From positions 3,224,001 through 3,288,000 of the forward strand of contig NZ_CP088081.1 of assembly GCF_021049305.1 (NCBI RefSeq): a stretch of 64,000 bases of DNA, in the 5' to 3' direction. Origin of the DNA: Ideonella dechloratans (GTDB lineage Bacteria > Pseudomonadota > Gammaproteobacteria > Burkholderiales > Burkholderiaceae_C). This document shows positions 16,443 to 25,670 of this stretch, piece by piece. Below the pieces are notes generated by a model. The model was not told where the DNA came from, did no database searches, and worked only from the letters and a program-made list of their open reading frames with translations. The first letter of the stretch is position 1. Every line of letters starts with the position of its first letter. Both the position numbers and the translations under genes were made by a program.

Positions 16443-16514
16443 CCGAGGAGCGTTGCAAGGCCCGTCGTCCGACGGCCCCAGGCTCGGAACCCCTTCTTCT
16501 GCAACGGCGCTCAC
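16443..16514 (+). ncRNA. S-adenosylhomocysteine (SAH) riboswitch
   Basis: The conserved core CCGAGGAGCGTTGCAAGG is followed by AGGCTCGGAA and CAACGGCGCTCAC, matching the SAH riboswitch class. CCGAG (16443-16447) pairs with CTCGG (16483-16487), and GAGCG (16448-16452) pairs with CGCTC (16508-16512), giving the LL-type pseudoknot architecture. An extra hairpin CGTCG/CGACG is inserted between them. The class switches on SAH hydrolase genes when SAH accumulates, and ahcY follows here. Confidence 0.95.
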
Positions 16515-16544
16515 CCGCACTTCCCGGTGCCGCGGTGAGCCCTG

Positions 16545-16567
16545 GGCGAACGTCTGAACCGTTCGCC
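16545..16567 (+). promoter_or_regulatory. Hairpin between riboswitch and ahcY, possible expression platform
   Basis: GGCGAACG/CGTTCGCC forms an eight-base-pair stem with a seven-base loop, 30 bases after the aptamer and 53 before the ahcY ATG. There is no T-run, so it is unlikely to be an intrinsic terminator. It may be a Rho-dependent or translational control element, or a spacer structure. Confidence 0.4.
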
Positions 16568-16620
16568 TCCCGGTCCTCCTTCGGTCCCCGTGCGGGCTTG
16601 TCGAACCGATGGAGCAACCG

Positions 16621-18063
<1,443 letters not shown>

Positions 18064-18067
18064 TCCC

Positions 18068-18823
18068 GTGCGCGCCGACCAGCTTCTCGTTCAGCAGGGC
18101 CTGGCGCCCAGCCGGTCGGCCGCACAGCGGCTGATCGAGCGCGGCGCCGTGCGCTGGCTCGGCCCGCGAGGCTGGCAGCAGCCCAAGAAGGCGGGTGAGG
18201 ATCTGCCCGCGGGCTGCGAGATCGAGGTCACCGACGATGCCGAGCTGCGCTGGGCCTCGCGCGGCGGCCTCAAGCTCGAAGGCGCGCTGCGCGAAGCCGG
18301 CCTGGACCTGCATGACACGGTGGCGCTGGACGTGGGTCAGAGCACCGGCGGCTTCACCGACGTGCTGCTGCACGCCGGCTGCCGTCGGGTGGTGGGTGTG
18401 GACGTGGGCCGCGACCAGCTGCTGCCCCGGCTGCGCCAGGACCCGCGGGTGACGGCGCTGGAAGGCATCAACGCCCGCGAGCTCAGCCCCGCCGCCCTCG
18501 GCACGGCCTGGCCCGCAGAGGGCTTCGACCTGATCACCGGCGACCTGTCCTTCATCTCGCTGAGCCTGGTGCTGCCCGCCCTGGCGCCGCTGCTGGCGCC
18601 CGGGGGCACGCTGCTGATGCTGGTCAAGCCGCAGTTCGAGCTGCAGCCCGGCGACATCGGCAAGGGCGGGCTGGTCAAGGACCAGGCCGCCCACGCCCGG
18701 GTGGAGACCCGGCTGCGCGAGGCCTGCGCCGCCTGCGGCCTGGCCGTCACCGCCTGGCGCGACAGCCCCATCACCGGCGGCGACGGCAACCGCGAATTTT
18801 TCGTTCAGGCGCAACGTGCCTGA
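18068..18823 (+). CDS. tlyA: TlyA-family rRNA methyltransferase (S4 and FtsJ-like domains)
   Basis: A 251-residue protein with an N-terminal S4 RNA-binding domain (RADQLLVQQGLAPSRSAAQRLIERGAV, residues 2-28) and an FtsJ-like SAM-binding methyltransferase domain: ALDVGQSTGGFTDVLLHAG near 86-104, DLITGDLSFISL near 158-169, LVKPQFEL near 188-195. The family performs 2'-O-methylation of rRNA or acts in membrane lysis phenotypes. It starts with GTG four bases after ahcY. A SAM-using enzyme between two methyl-cycle genes under one SAH riboswitch is noteworthy. Confidence 0.88.
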   Translation: MRADQLLVQQGLAPSRSAAQRLIERGAVRWLGPRGWQQPKKAGEDLPAGCEIEVTDDAELRWASRGGLKLEGALREAGLDLHDTVALDVGQSTGGFTDVLLHAGCRRVVGVDVGRDQLLPRLRQDPRVTALEGINARELSPAALGTAWPAEGFDLITGDLSFISLSLVLPALAPLLAPGGTLLMLVKPQFELQPGDIGKGGLVKDQAAHARVETRLREACAACGLAVTAWRDSPITGGDGNREFFVQAQRA

Positions 18824-18841
18824 ACCCTGGAACACGAGACG

Positions 18842-19681
18842 ATGACCCCCGACTTTCCCCTGAGCCTGGAATTCTTCCCGCCCAAGACGCCCGAGGGCGC
18901 CGAGAAGCTGGCGGCCGCGCGGCAGCAGCTCTACGCGCTGGACCCGACCTTCTGCTCGGTCACCTACGGCGCCGGTGGCTCCACCCAGGACGGCACCTTG
19001 CAGACCGTGCAGGCCATCCTGGCCGAAGGCCGCGACAGCGCCTCGCACTTCACCTGTGTGGGCGCCACCCGCGACTCGGTGCGCGAGAAGCTGGCCCAGT
19101 TCAAGGCCATGGGCCTGCGCCGCCTGGTCGCGCTGCGGGGCGATCTGCCCAGTGGCTACGGCAGCATGGGCGAGTTCCGCTACGCCAGCGAGCTGGTGGC
19201 CTTCATCCGCGCCGAGACGGGCGACCACTTTCACCTCGAAGTGGCGGCCTACCCCGAGATGCACCCGCAGGCCCGCAGCCCGCAGGCCGACCTGCAGGCC
19301 TTCGCCGCCAAGGTGGCCGCCGGCGCCAGCTCGGCCATCACCCAGTTCTTCTTCAACGCCGACGCCTACTTCCGCTTCGTCGACGAGGCGCACGCCCTGG
19401 GCGTGAACGTGCCCATCGTGCCGGGCATCATGCCCATCACCAATGCCAGCGGCATCCTGCGCTTCGCCGACAGCTGCGGCGCCGACATCCCGCGCTGGAT
19501 CCGGCTGCGCCTGCAGAGCTTCGGCGACGACAGCGCCAGCATCAAGGCCTTCGGCCTGGAAGTGGTGGGCGCGCTGTGCGAGCGCCTGCGCGCCGGCGGC
19601 GCCCCGGGCCTGCACTTCTACACGATGAACCAGAGCGGGCCGACGCTGACCCTCTGCCGGCAGCTGGGCCTGGTGGCCTGA
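18842..19681 (+). CDS. metF: Methylenetetrahydrofolate reductase (NAD(P)H)
   Basis: A 279-residue FAD-dependent TIM-barrel enzyme making 5-methyl-THF for methionine synthase. Seen: LSLEFFPPKTPEGAEKL at the N-terminus, SVTYGAGGSTQDGT near 39-52, LVALRGDLP near 97-105 and AITQFFFNADAYFRF near 165-179. It is the third gene of the riboswitch operon, 18 bases after tlyA, so SAH removal and methyl supply for homocysteine are controlled together. Confidence 0.97.
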   Translation: MTPDFPLSLEFFPPKTPEGAEKLAAARQQLYALDPTFCSVTYGAGGSTQDGTLQTVQAILAEGRDSASHFTCVGATRDSVREKLAQFKAMGLRRLVALRGDLPSGYGSMGEFRYASELVAFIRAETGDHFHLEVAAYPEMHPQARSPQADLQAFAAKVAAGASSAITQFFFNADAYFRFVDEAHALGVNVPIVPGIMPITNASGILRFADSCGADIPRWIRLRLQSFGDDSASIKAFGLEVVGALCERLRAGGAPGLHFYTMNQSGPTLTLCRQLGLVA

Positions 19682-19691
19682 GCGCGGGACG

Positions 19692-19726
19692 GGTGACGCA
19701 ACAGACTGTTGCGCGGCGGCGTCACC
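19692..19726 (+). terminator. Nested hairpin after metF, no U-tract
   Basis: The outer stem GGTGACGC/GCGTCACC (eight base pairs) encloses a perfect inner hairpin GCAACA-GAC-TGTTGC. It lies 11 bases past the metF stop. A run of C rather than T follows, so it may protect the 3' end or work with Rho. Confidence 0.4.
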
Positions 19727-19740
19727 CCCACCCCCGCGAT

Positions 19741-19754
19741 CTGACTTGGATCAA
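19741..19754 (+). promoter_or_regulatory. FNR/Anr-like box upstream of the OmpW-like gene
   Basis: CTGACTTGGATCAA fits TTGA-N6-TCAA with one mismatch in the left half and a perfect ATCAA right half. It is also part of the dyad GACTTG-GAT-CAAGTC (19743-19757). It lies 142 bases before the ATG. OmpW genes are oxygen-regulated in several proteobacteria, which supports this reading. No convincing -10 at a class II distance is seen. Confidence 0.4.
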
Positions 19755-19896
19755 GTCCCCCGCAGGGCCCGACCCGCGGATGCAGCCCGCTTGCGCCGAC
19801 TCAGCTTGACTTCGGCCACTTCACGTTGCAATGGCGTCAGACCAAACGAAACGGTCACCCCTTTTGCAACCTGAAGACAAGAGACGGAGTCCCCAC

Positions 19897-20511
19897 ATGC
19901 GCAAGCAACTGATCGCCCTGGCCGCCGTGGCCGCCCTGGCCCCCCAATTCGCCGCCGCCCAAGATTCTGGCAACTGGCTGGTGCGTGGCCGTGCGCTCTA
20001 CCTGCAATCGGACAACGGTGGCTCGACCACCCCCGACCTGAAGCTGTCGACCAACGACAAGGCCTTCCCGGAACTGGACATCAGCTACTTCTTCACGCCC
20101 AACGTGGCTGCTGAGCTGATCCTGACCTACCCGCAGTACCAGGAAATCAAGTCGGACGGCACCAAGATCGGCGGCTTCCGTCACCTGCCCCCGACCCTGA
20201 CCGCCCAGTACCACTTCACCAACTTCCAGGGCTTCCGCCCCTACGTCGGTGCCGGTGTCAACTTCACCAGCATCACCCAGGTCCACTGGACGAACGCCGA
20301 TGTGGCGGCACTGAAGCCCAGCATCTCCGACAACAGCTTCGGCTGGGCGCTGCAGGCCGGCGTGGACATCCCGGTCGGCAATGGCTGGCTGGTGAACCTG
20401 GACGTCAAGAAGGTCAAGATCGGTGTGGACGTCAAGGTCGACGGCACCAAGATCGGCGACTTCAACGTCGATCCGCTGCTGTTCAGCGTCGGCGTCGGCT
20501 ACCGCTTCTGA
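19897..20511 (+). CDS. ompW: OmpW-family outer-membrane protein
   Basis: A 204-residue eight-stranded beta-barrel protein: signal peptide MRKQLIALAAVAALAPQFAAA (cleavage about residue 21), WLVRGRALYLQSDNGG as first strand, AFPELDISYFFTPNVAAELILTYPQ, PPTLTAQYHFTNFQGFRPYVGAGVNFT and a final GVGYRF ending in Phe. OmpW proteins form narrow hydrophobic channels for small nonpolar molecules. ATG at 19897 is chosen for GGAG seven bases before it. It is monocistronic with a strong terminator and an FNR-like box upstream. Confidence 0.9.
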   Translation: MRKQLIALAAVAALAPQFAAAQDSGNWLVRGRALYLQSDNGGSTTPDLKLSTNDKAFPELDISYFFTPNVAAELILTYPQYQEIKSDGTKIGGFRHLPPTLTAQYHFTNFQGFRPYVGAGVNFTSITQVHWTNADVAALKPSISDNSFGWALQAGVDIPVGNGWLVNLDVKKVKIGVDVKVDGTKIGDFNVDPLLFSVGVGYRF

Positions 20512-20558
20512 TGAAGCCGGGCCCCGGAAGGGGCTCCTTTCGAGGGTCCATGTTTTGA

Positions 20559-20586
20559 GGGGCTGCCGCAGGGCAGCCCCTTTTTT
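20559..20586 (+). terminator. Rho-independent terminator after ompW
   Basis: Nine-base-pair stem GGGGCTGCC/GGCAGCCCC with a four-base loop followed by TTTTTT. Confidence 0.92.
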
Positions 20587-20635
20587 CATGGCCGGTCCCC
20601 CCCGCGCCAAAGCGGGTGCCGAGAAAGGACGAGGC

Positions 20636-21244
20636 TCAGTCCTCGCCGCGCTGCCAGTACACGCCCTCGTCGGTGAGGATGGCGTCCAGCGGGATGTCGT
20701 GCGGCTCGGCCTGCAGCCAGGGCACGTAGCCATGGGTGTAGCCCACGCCGGCCGTCACCGGTCGCGGCTGCAGCGCCGCCAGCGTGCGGTCGTAGAAGCC
20801 GCCGCCATAGCCCAGGCGCACCCCGCCGGGGCCGTAGCCCACGCAGGGCACCAGCAGCAGCTCGGGGTGGAAGGCCTCGGTGTCCTTGGGCTTGGGAATG
20901 CCGTAGGCATCCTCCTCCATCGGACAGCCGGGATACCAGACATGGAAGGTCAGCTGCTTGGTCTCGCGGTTGATCACCGGCAGGCCGATGCGGCGTTCCT
21001 CGCCGGCCTCGGCCGCCTCGCTCCAGCGGTAGAGCGCCGGCAAGGCGTCGAACTCGCCCTTGATCGGCCAGTAGGCCCCGATGGTCTTCTCGGGTCGACT
21101 GATCAGCCAGACCATCAGCACCTCCTGGAGGTGCGCGGCCCGCTGGTGGCGGTCCAGCAGGGCCATGCGTTCGGCCTGCAGCTGCTTGCGCAGCTGGGCC
21201 TTGTCGCGCGAGGGTTCGAGGTTGAGCTTGAACGGCAGGGTCAT
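20636..21244 (-). CDS. 5-formyltetrahydrofolate cyclo-ligase
   Basis: A 202-residue enzyme converting 5-formyl-THF to 5,10-methenyl-THF with ATP. Seen: RKQLQAERMALL near 24-35, IGAYWPIKGEFDALP, LLLVPCVGYGPGGVRLGYGGGFYDRTLA (substrate and Mg-ATP site) and GVGYTHGYV. It convergently faces ompW across a terminator. With metF and purT nearby this stretch is rich in one-carbon genes, though on separate transcripts. In E. coli the gene is ygfA/fau. Confidence 0.93.
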   Translation of the reverse strand: MTLPFKLNLEPSRDKAQLRKQLQAERMALLDRHQRAAHLQEVLMVWLISRPEKTIGAYWPIKGEFDALPALYRWSEAAEAGEERRIGLPVINRETKQLTFHVWYPGCPMEEDAYGIPKPKDTEAFHPELLLVPCVGYGPGGVRLGYGGGFYDRTLAALQPRPVTAGVGYTHGYVPWLQAEPHDIPLDAILTDEGVYWQRGED

Positions 21245-21290
21245 GGCGTGGGGCGGATCACCGTCGACAACACGCCCCCATTGTGCGCGC

Positions 21291-21635
21291 TCAGGCGGCC
21301 GACAGCTCACCCGCCCAGGCCTGCAGCCGGCGGGCCGCGCGCTCGAGCCGGGCGGCCAGCAGGCGGGCCCCGGCCCCCAAGACCGCCCGCAGCCCATGCA
21401 GGTGCTCGGGCACCTGCCAGAGCAGCACCGGCGCGCGGCCCGGCGCCCAGGGCTCCAGCGTGATGCGGTCGCCCGCCGCCAGGCGCAGGCGATCGCCCGC
21501 GGCCAGCACATGGTCGGCCAGATCACCGTCCCGGGTCAGCCACACGCGACCGGTGGCCACCAGCAGTTCGCCGGCCTGCCCCGCCCGGCCACGCCAGACC
21601 CCGTCGAGGCACATCGTGGAATGCAGCTTCATCAT
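21291..21635 (-). CDS. DUF2917-domain protein
   Basis: A 114-residue protein matching the small DUF2917 family by its layout: a short N-terminus, GELLVATGRVWLTRDGDLADHVLAAGDRLRLAAGDRITLEPW near 25-65 (cupin-like beta pattern) and a helical Arg/Ala-rich tail. Function unknown. ATG at 21635 has AGGAG five bases upstream; an immediately following ATG at 21632 is equally possible. It is divergent from a LysR-type regulator across 110 bases, which suggests, but does not prove, control by that regulator. Confidence 0.75.
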   Translation of the reverse strand: MMKLHSTMCLDGVWRGRAGQAGELLVATGRVWLTRDGDLADHVLAAGDRLRLAAGDRITLEPWAPGRAPVLLWQVPEHLHGLRAVLGAGARLLAARLERAARRLQAWAGELSAA

Positions 21636-21745
21636 CAATCTCCTGATAGGTGGAGACACCAGATTCCTCTCCACAGCCTGAATCTTCGGCCTCCAGCCTG
21701 CGCAGGTCCAATGACGAGTGCGCCGTGGATTGATACCATTCGCGC

Positions 21746-22735
21746 ATGAATCACCTGAGCCAGCGCCCGCTTGCCCTGGACTGCCTGCGCAGCTTCGAAG
21801 CAGTGGCCCGGCGCCTGAGCTTCAGCGCCGCGGCCGAGGAGATGCACCTCACCCAGCCCGCCATCAGCCGCCAGATCAAGGGGCTGGAGGAGGAGCTGGG
21901 CGCGCCGCTGTTCACCCGCGGCACCCGCAAGGTCGAACTCACCGCCGCCGGCCAGGCCCTGCTGCGCACGGTGGCGCCCCTGCTCATCCGGCTGGACGGC
22001 ACCGTTCGGCAGATCCGCCTGGCCCGCTCGCGCCACCAGGTCAGCCTGACCACCTTCCCTTCCTTCGCCTCGCTGTGGCTGATGCCCCGGCTGGTGGCCT
22101 TCGAGCGCCTGCACCCCTCGCTGGACATCCGCATCTCGGCCTCCGACCGCCTGGTGGACGAGGACGATCCCGAACTGGACCTGGCGCTGCGCCAATGCCG
22201 GCCCGAGCGCGCACCGGCCTCGGCCATCCGCCTGTTCGGCGAGGTGCTCAGCCCCGTCATCGGCGCCGGTCTGGCCGCAGCCGTGGCCCGGGGGGATGCG
22301 CCGCCCCTGCGCCAGCCCGCCGACCTGGCCCAGCACACCCTGCTGGAGATGGACGACGGCAGCGCCCATTCCAGCGCTCTGGCCTGGCCGGCCTGGCTGG
22401 CGGCCCAGGGCCTGGACCGGCTGCAGCCCAAGCGCTGGTTCAGCACCAACTACACCCACCAGCAGATGCAGGCCGCGCTGGCCGGCCAGGGCGTGGCGCT
22501 GGCGCGGCTGGCCCTGGTGCACGATGGACTGGCGCGCGGCGAACTGGTGGAGCCCTTCGGCCCGGCCTGCCGGCTCTGGAGCCAGCACGACTACTGGCTG
22601 GTGCCGCTGGGCGGCAGCCAGCCCCCGCGGCCGGAACAGCAGGCCTTCACCCGCTGGGTGCTGGACCAGGCGGCGGCCACCCGCCAGGCCATCGGCGACC
22701 ACGCCGACCCCGACAGCCTGGCCCACGCCGACTGA
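21746..22735 (+). CDS. LysR-family transcriptional regulator (GcvA-like)
   Basis: A 329-residue regulator with an N-terminal winged helix: LDCLRSFEAVARRLSFSAAAEEMHLTQPAISRQIKGLEEELGAPLFTRGTRKVELTAAG (residues 10-68), followed by an effector-binding domain starting SLTTFPSFASLWLMPRL. The sequence is close to the GcvA/AmpR branch. It is divergent from the DUF2917 gene. The ligand is unknown. Confidence 0.93.
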   Translation: MNHLSQRPLALDCLRSFEAVARRLSFSAAAEEMHLTQPAISRQIKGLEEELGAPLFTRGTRKVELTAAGQALLRTVAPLLIRLDGTVRQIRLARSRHQVSLTTFPSFASLWLMPRLVAFERLHPSLDIRISASDRLVDEDDPELDLALRQCRPERAPASAIRLFGEVLSPVIGAGLAAAVARGDAPPLRQPADLAQHTLLEMDDGSAHSSALAWPAWLAAQGLDRLQPKRWFSTNYTHQQMQAALAGQGVALARLALVHDGLARGELVEPFGPACRLWSQHDYWLVPLGGSQPPRPEQQAFTRWVLDQAAATRQAIGDHADPDSLAHAD

Positions 22736-22834
22736 GCCGTCCATGACGCCCGCGCATGGCGGTGATGCGGGGAATTCAACCCGTCCGCCTGGGCGGGCCC
22801 GTAGCATGCGGCCATCCCATCCCGAGGTCGCCCC

Positions 22835-23521
22835 ATGCAGCTCTACATCGGCAACAAGAACTACTCGTCCTGGTCCATGCGCCCCTGGGTGCTGATGACC
22901 CACTTCGGCCTGCCCTTCGAGGAGGTCCTGGTCCGTTTCGACAGCTTCGACCCCGGCTCGCGCTTCAAGGCCGTCGTCGGCGCCCTGGCCCCCACCGGCA
23001 AGGTGCCGCTGCTGGTGGACGGCGACCTGGTCGTCTGGGACTCGCTGGCCATTGCCGAGACCCTGGCCGAGCGCTTCCCGCAGCACCCGCTGTGGCCGGC
23101 CGACCCCGCCGCACGGGCCCGCGCCCGCAGCCTGTGCGCCGAGATGCACAGCGGCTTCGGCGCGCTGCGCAACGCCTGCCCGATGAACATCGAGGCCAGT
23201 CTGCCCGAGGTGGGCGCGCAGGTGCTGCGCGAACAAGCGGACGTGGCCGCCGACCTGGCCCGCCTCCAGACCATGTGGACCGAGGCCCTGGCGGCCAGCG
23301 GCGGCCCCTTCCTGTTCGGCGGTTTCGGCATCGTCGATGCCTACTACGCCCCGGTCGTCGCGCGGCTGCGCAGCTACGCGCTGCCGGTCACGCCGGTCGT
23401 GCAGGCCTACATGGACCGGGTCTGGGCCAGCCCCGGCGTGGCCGCCTGGGTGGCCCAGGCCCTGGCGGAGCGGGACTTCCTGGACTTCGAGGAACCCTAT
23501 CGCAAGGCCCCCGGCGCCTGA
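22835..23521 (+). CDS. Glutathione S-transferase family protein
   Basis: A 228-residue protein with a thioredoxin-fold N-terminal domain (LYIGNKNYSSWSMRPWVLM; the Ser pair near 11-12 is the likely glutathione-activating site), PTGKVPLLVDGDLVVWDSLAIAETLAE (cis-Pro and glutathione-binding SxA) and an all-helical C-terminal domain. Probably a maleylacetoacetate isomerase/zeta-like or general detoxifying GST; the substrate cannot be told. It lies 99 bases after the LysR gene, possibly in the same transcript. Confidence 0.9.
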   Translation: MQLYIGNKNYSSWSMRPWVLMTHFGLPFEEVLVRFDSFDPGSRFKAVVGALAPTGKVPLLVDGDLVVWDSLAIAETLAERFPQHPLWPADPAARARARSLCAEMHSGFGALRNACPMNIEASLPEVGAQVLREQADVAADLARLQTMWTEALAASGGPFLFGGFGIVDAYYAPVVARLRSYALPVTPVVQAYMDRVWASPGVAAWVAQALAERDFLDFEEPYRKAPGA

Positions 23522-23611
23522 GATCGGCGGCCCGCGAAGCCCCCCAGAACACCCGATGGAAGCCGGGTTGTGGCCGGGGGATCCCACGGGCCTGCGGTAC
23601 AGTGCCGGACG

Positions 23612-25639
23612 ATGCGCTTCTTCCTGTTCCGCCCCCTGGCCGCCCTCACCCTGGGCCTGCTGGCCGGCGCGGCCGGCCTGTTGCCCGCCGCCTCGGCCCA
23701 GGACTTGGACGACACCCTGATCCGACAGGCCAAGGAGGCCTTCCAGAAGCGCGACAAGGATCGGCTGTCCGCGCTGAAGACCGCCGCGCTGGATGCGCGC
23801 TACCCGTTGGCGCCCTGGATCGATTACTGGGACCTGAGCGGCCGGTTGAGCGAGGTCTCGGCCCCCGAGGTCGAGGCCTTCTATGCCCGCTGGCCCGGCA
23901 GCTACGTGGAAGACCGCCTGCGCAACGACTGGCTGCTGGAGCTGGGCAAGCGGCGCGACTGGGCCGGCGTGGCGCGCGAGTACCCGCACTTCCGGATGGA
24001 CGACGACCGCGAGGTCACCTGCTACGCGCTGGTGGCGGCCCAGCAGTCCGGCCAGGCCGTCACCGAAGCCGCCCGCCAGGCCTGGATGGACCAGAAGCAG
24101 CCCGACGACGGCTGCCAACTGCTGGCCCAGACCCTGTTCGACGCCCGCCAGTTCAGCGAGGCCGATGTCTGGCGCAAATTGCGTCAGGCCGTGGAATTCA
24201 ACCGCCAGAAGCAGGCCCGCGCTGTGGCCGGCCTGCTGGGCGAGGGCGTGAGCAAGCCACTGACCGCCATCTTCGACAACCCGGCACGCTACCTGGCCCG
24301 CCAGGCCCGCAGCGGCAGCCGCCGCGAGGACGAGCTGACCGCGCTGGCCCTGGCCCGGCTGGCCGCCGGCGACCCCGCCGTGGCCGCCAAGCAGCTGGAA
24401 GAGCACTGGGGCCAGCGGCTGGATGCCGAGAACGCCGCCTGGGCCTGGGCCATCACCGCCCGGCAGGCCGCCTTCGCCCTGATGCCCGAGGCCCTGGACT
24501 GGACCGAGAAGGCCTGGGCCCGGCTGAAGAAGCGCGACGCCAAGGACCCGGACTGGACCGACGACACCCTGGCCTGGCAGGCCCGCGCCTGGCTGCGCCT
24601 GGGCAACGGCGAGGCGCGCTGGCGCGGCGTGCTGCGCTGCATCGACGCCATGGGGGTGGACGAGCGCAACAGCGCGGTGTGGCAGTACTGGCGCGGCCGG
24701 GCCCTGCTGGCCCTGGCCAAGCCCGGCGACGCCGGCCAGACCGAACGCCGCGAAGGCCAGGCCCTGCTGCAGGCCCTGGCGCCGCAGCTGGGCTACTACG
24801 GCCAACTGGCCTCCGAGGACCTGGGCGGCGTGCAAGCCCTGCCGCCGCGGCCCGCCGCCCTGAGCCCCACCGAGCGCGACGCCATGCGCCGCCACCCCGG
24901 CCTGCAACGCGCACTGACCCTGTTCGGCATCGGCATGCGCTCCGAAGCGGTGCGGGAATGGAACTTCTCGCTCATCGGCCTGAGCGACCGCGAGCTGCTC
25001 TCGGCCGCCCAGCTGGCCTGCGAGCGCGAAATCTGGGACCGCTGCATCAACAGCAGCGAGAAGACCCGCGCCGAGTTCGACCTGGCCCAGCGCTTTCCCA
25101 CCCCGCACGCCGACGAGCTGCTGCCGCGTGCCCGGGAAATCGGCCTGGACCCCGCCTACGCCTACGGCCTGGTGCGCCAGGAATCGCGCTTCATCACCGA
25201 CGCCCGCTCCGGCGTGGGCGCCAGCGGCCTGATGCAGGTCATGCCCGCCACCGCCAGGTGGACGGCCAAGAAGATCGGCATGACGGACTACAAGCCCAGC
25301 CTGCTGAGCGACAAGGCGGTCAACCTCAAGCTGGGCACCGCCTACCTCAAGCTGGTGCTGGACGACATGGACGGCTCCCAGCCCCTGGCCGCCGCGGCCT
25401 ACAACGCCGGGCCGAACCGCCCGCGACGCTGGCGCGATGGCCCGGTGCTGGAGCCGGCGATGTGGGTGGAGAACATCCCATTCAACGAAACCCGGGATTA
25501 CGTCAAGAAGGTGCTGTCCAACGCCACCTACTATGCCGGCCTGATGGGCGGAAAGCCCGCGTCGCTGAAGGCCCGCATGGGCCCCAGCATCGGGCCGCGC
25601 ACCACGCCGGCCCCGGCCCTGGACGCGGACCTGCCCTGA
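23612..25639 (+). CDS. slt: Soluble lytic murein transglycosylase
   Basis: A 675-residue periplasmic protein of the Slt70 type: signal peptide of about 30 residues ending ASAQ, a long superhelical U/L-domain (about 35-500), then the lysozyme-like catalytic domain with Glu524 in LVRQESRF, SGVGASGLMQVMPATA and AAAAYNAGPNRPRRW. It cleaves glycan strands to anhydromuropeptides. ATG at 23612 is used; the frame is open 42 bases upstream, but the signal peptide starts here. Confidence 0.94.
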   Translation: MRFFLFRPLAALTLGLLAGAAGLLPAASAQDLDDTLIRQAKEAFQKRDKDRLSALKTAALDARYPLAPWIDYWDLSGRLSEVSAPEVEAFYARWPGSYVEDRLRNDWLLELGKRRDWAGVAREYPHFRMDDDREVTCYALVAAQQSGQAVTEAARQAWMDQKQPDDGCQLLAQTLFDARQFSEADVWRKLRQAVEFNRQKQARAVAGLLGEGVSKPLTAIFDNPARYLARQARSGSRREDELTALALARLAAGDPAVAAKQLEEHWGQRLDAENAAWAWAITARQAAFALMPEALDWTEKAWARLKKRDAKDPDWTDDTLAWQARAWLRLGNGEARWRGVLRCIDAMGVDERNSAVWQYWRGRALLALAKPGDAGQTERREGQALLQALAPQLGYYGQLASEDLGGVQALPPRPAALSPTERDAMRRHPGLQRALTLFGIGMRSEAVREWNFSLIGLSDRELLSAAQLACEREIWDRCINSSEKTRAEFDLAQRFPTPHADELLPRAREIGLDPAYAYGLVRQESRFITDARSGVGASGLMQVMPATARWTAKKIGMTDYKPSLLSDKAVNLKLGTAYLKLVLDDMDGSQPLAAAAYNAGPNRPRRWRDGPVLEPAMWVENIPFNETRDYVKKVLSNATYYAGLMGGKPASLKARMGPSIGPRTTPAPALDADLP

Positions 25640-25670
25640 CGCCTGGCCCCTGGCTTGCTACTGGCCTGAC

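Noticed and set aside
21635..25108. A 1157-residue minus-strand open frame opposite LysR, GST and slt
   Set aside because: It is the antisense of three well-supported plus-strand genes and shows no domain or start signal.
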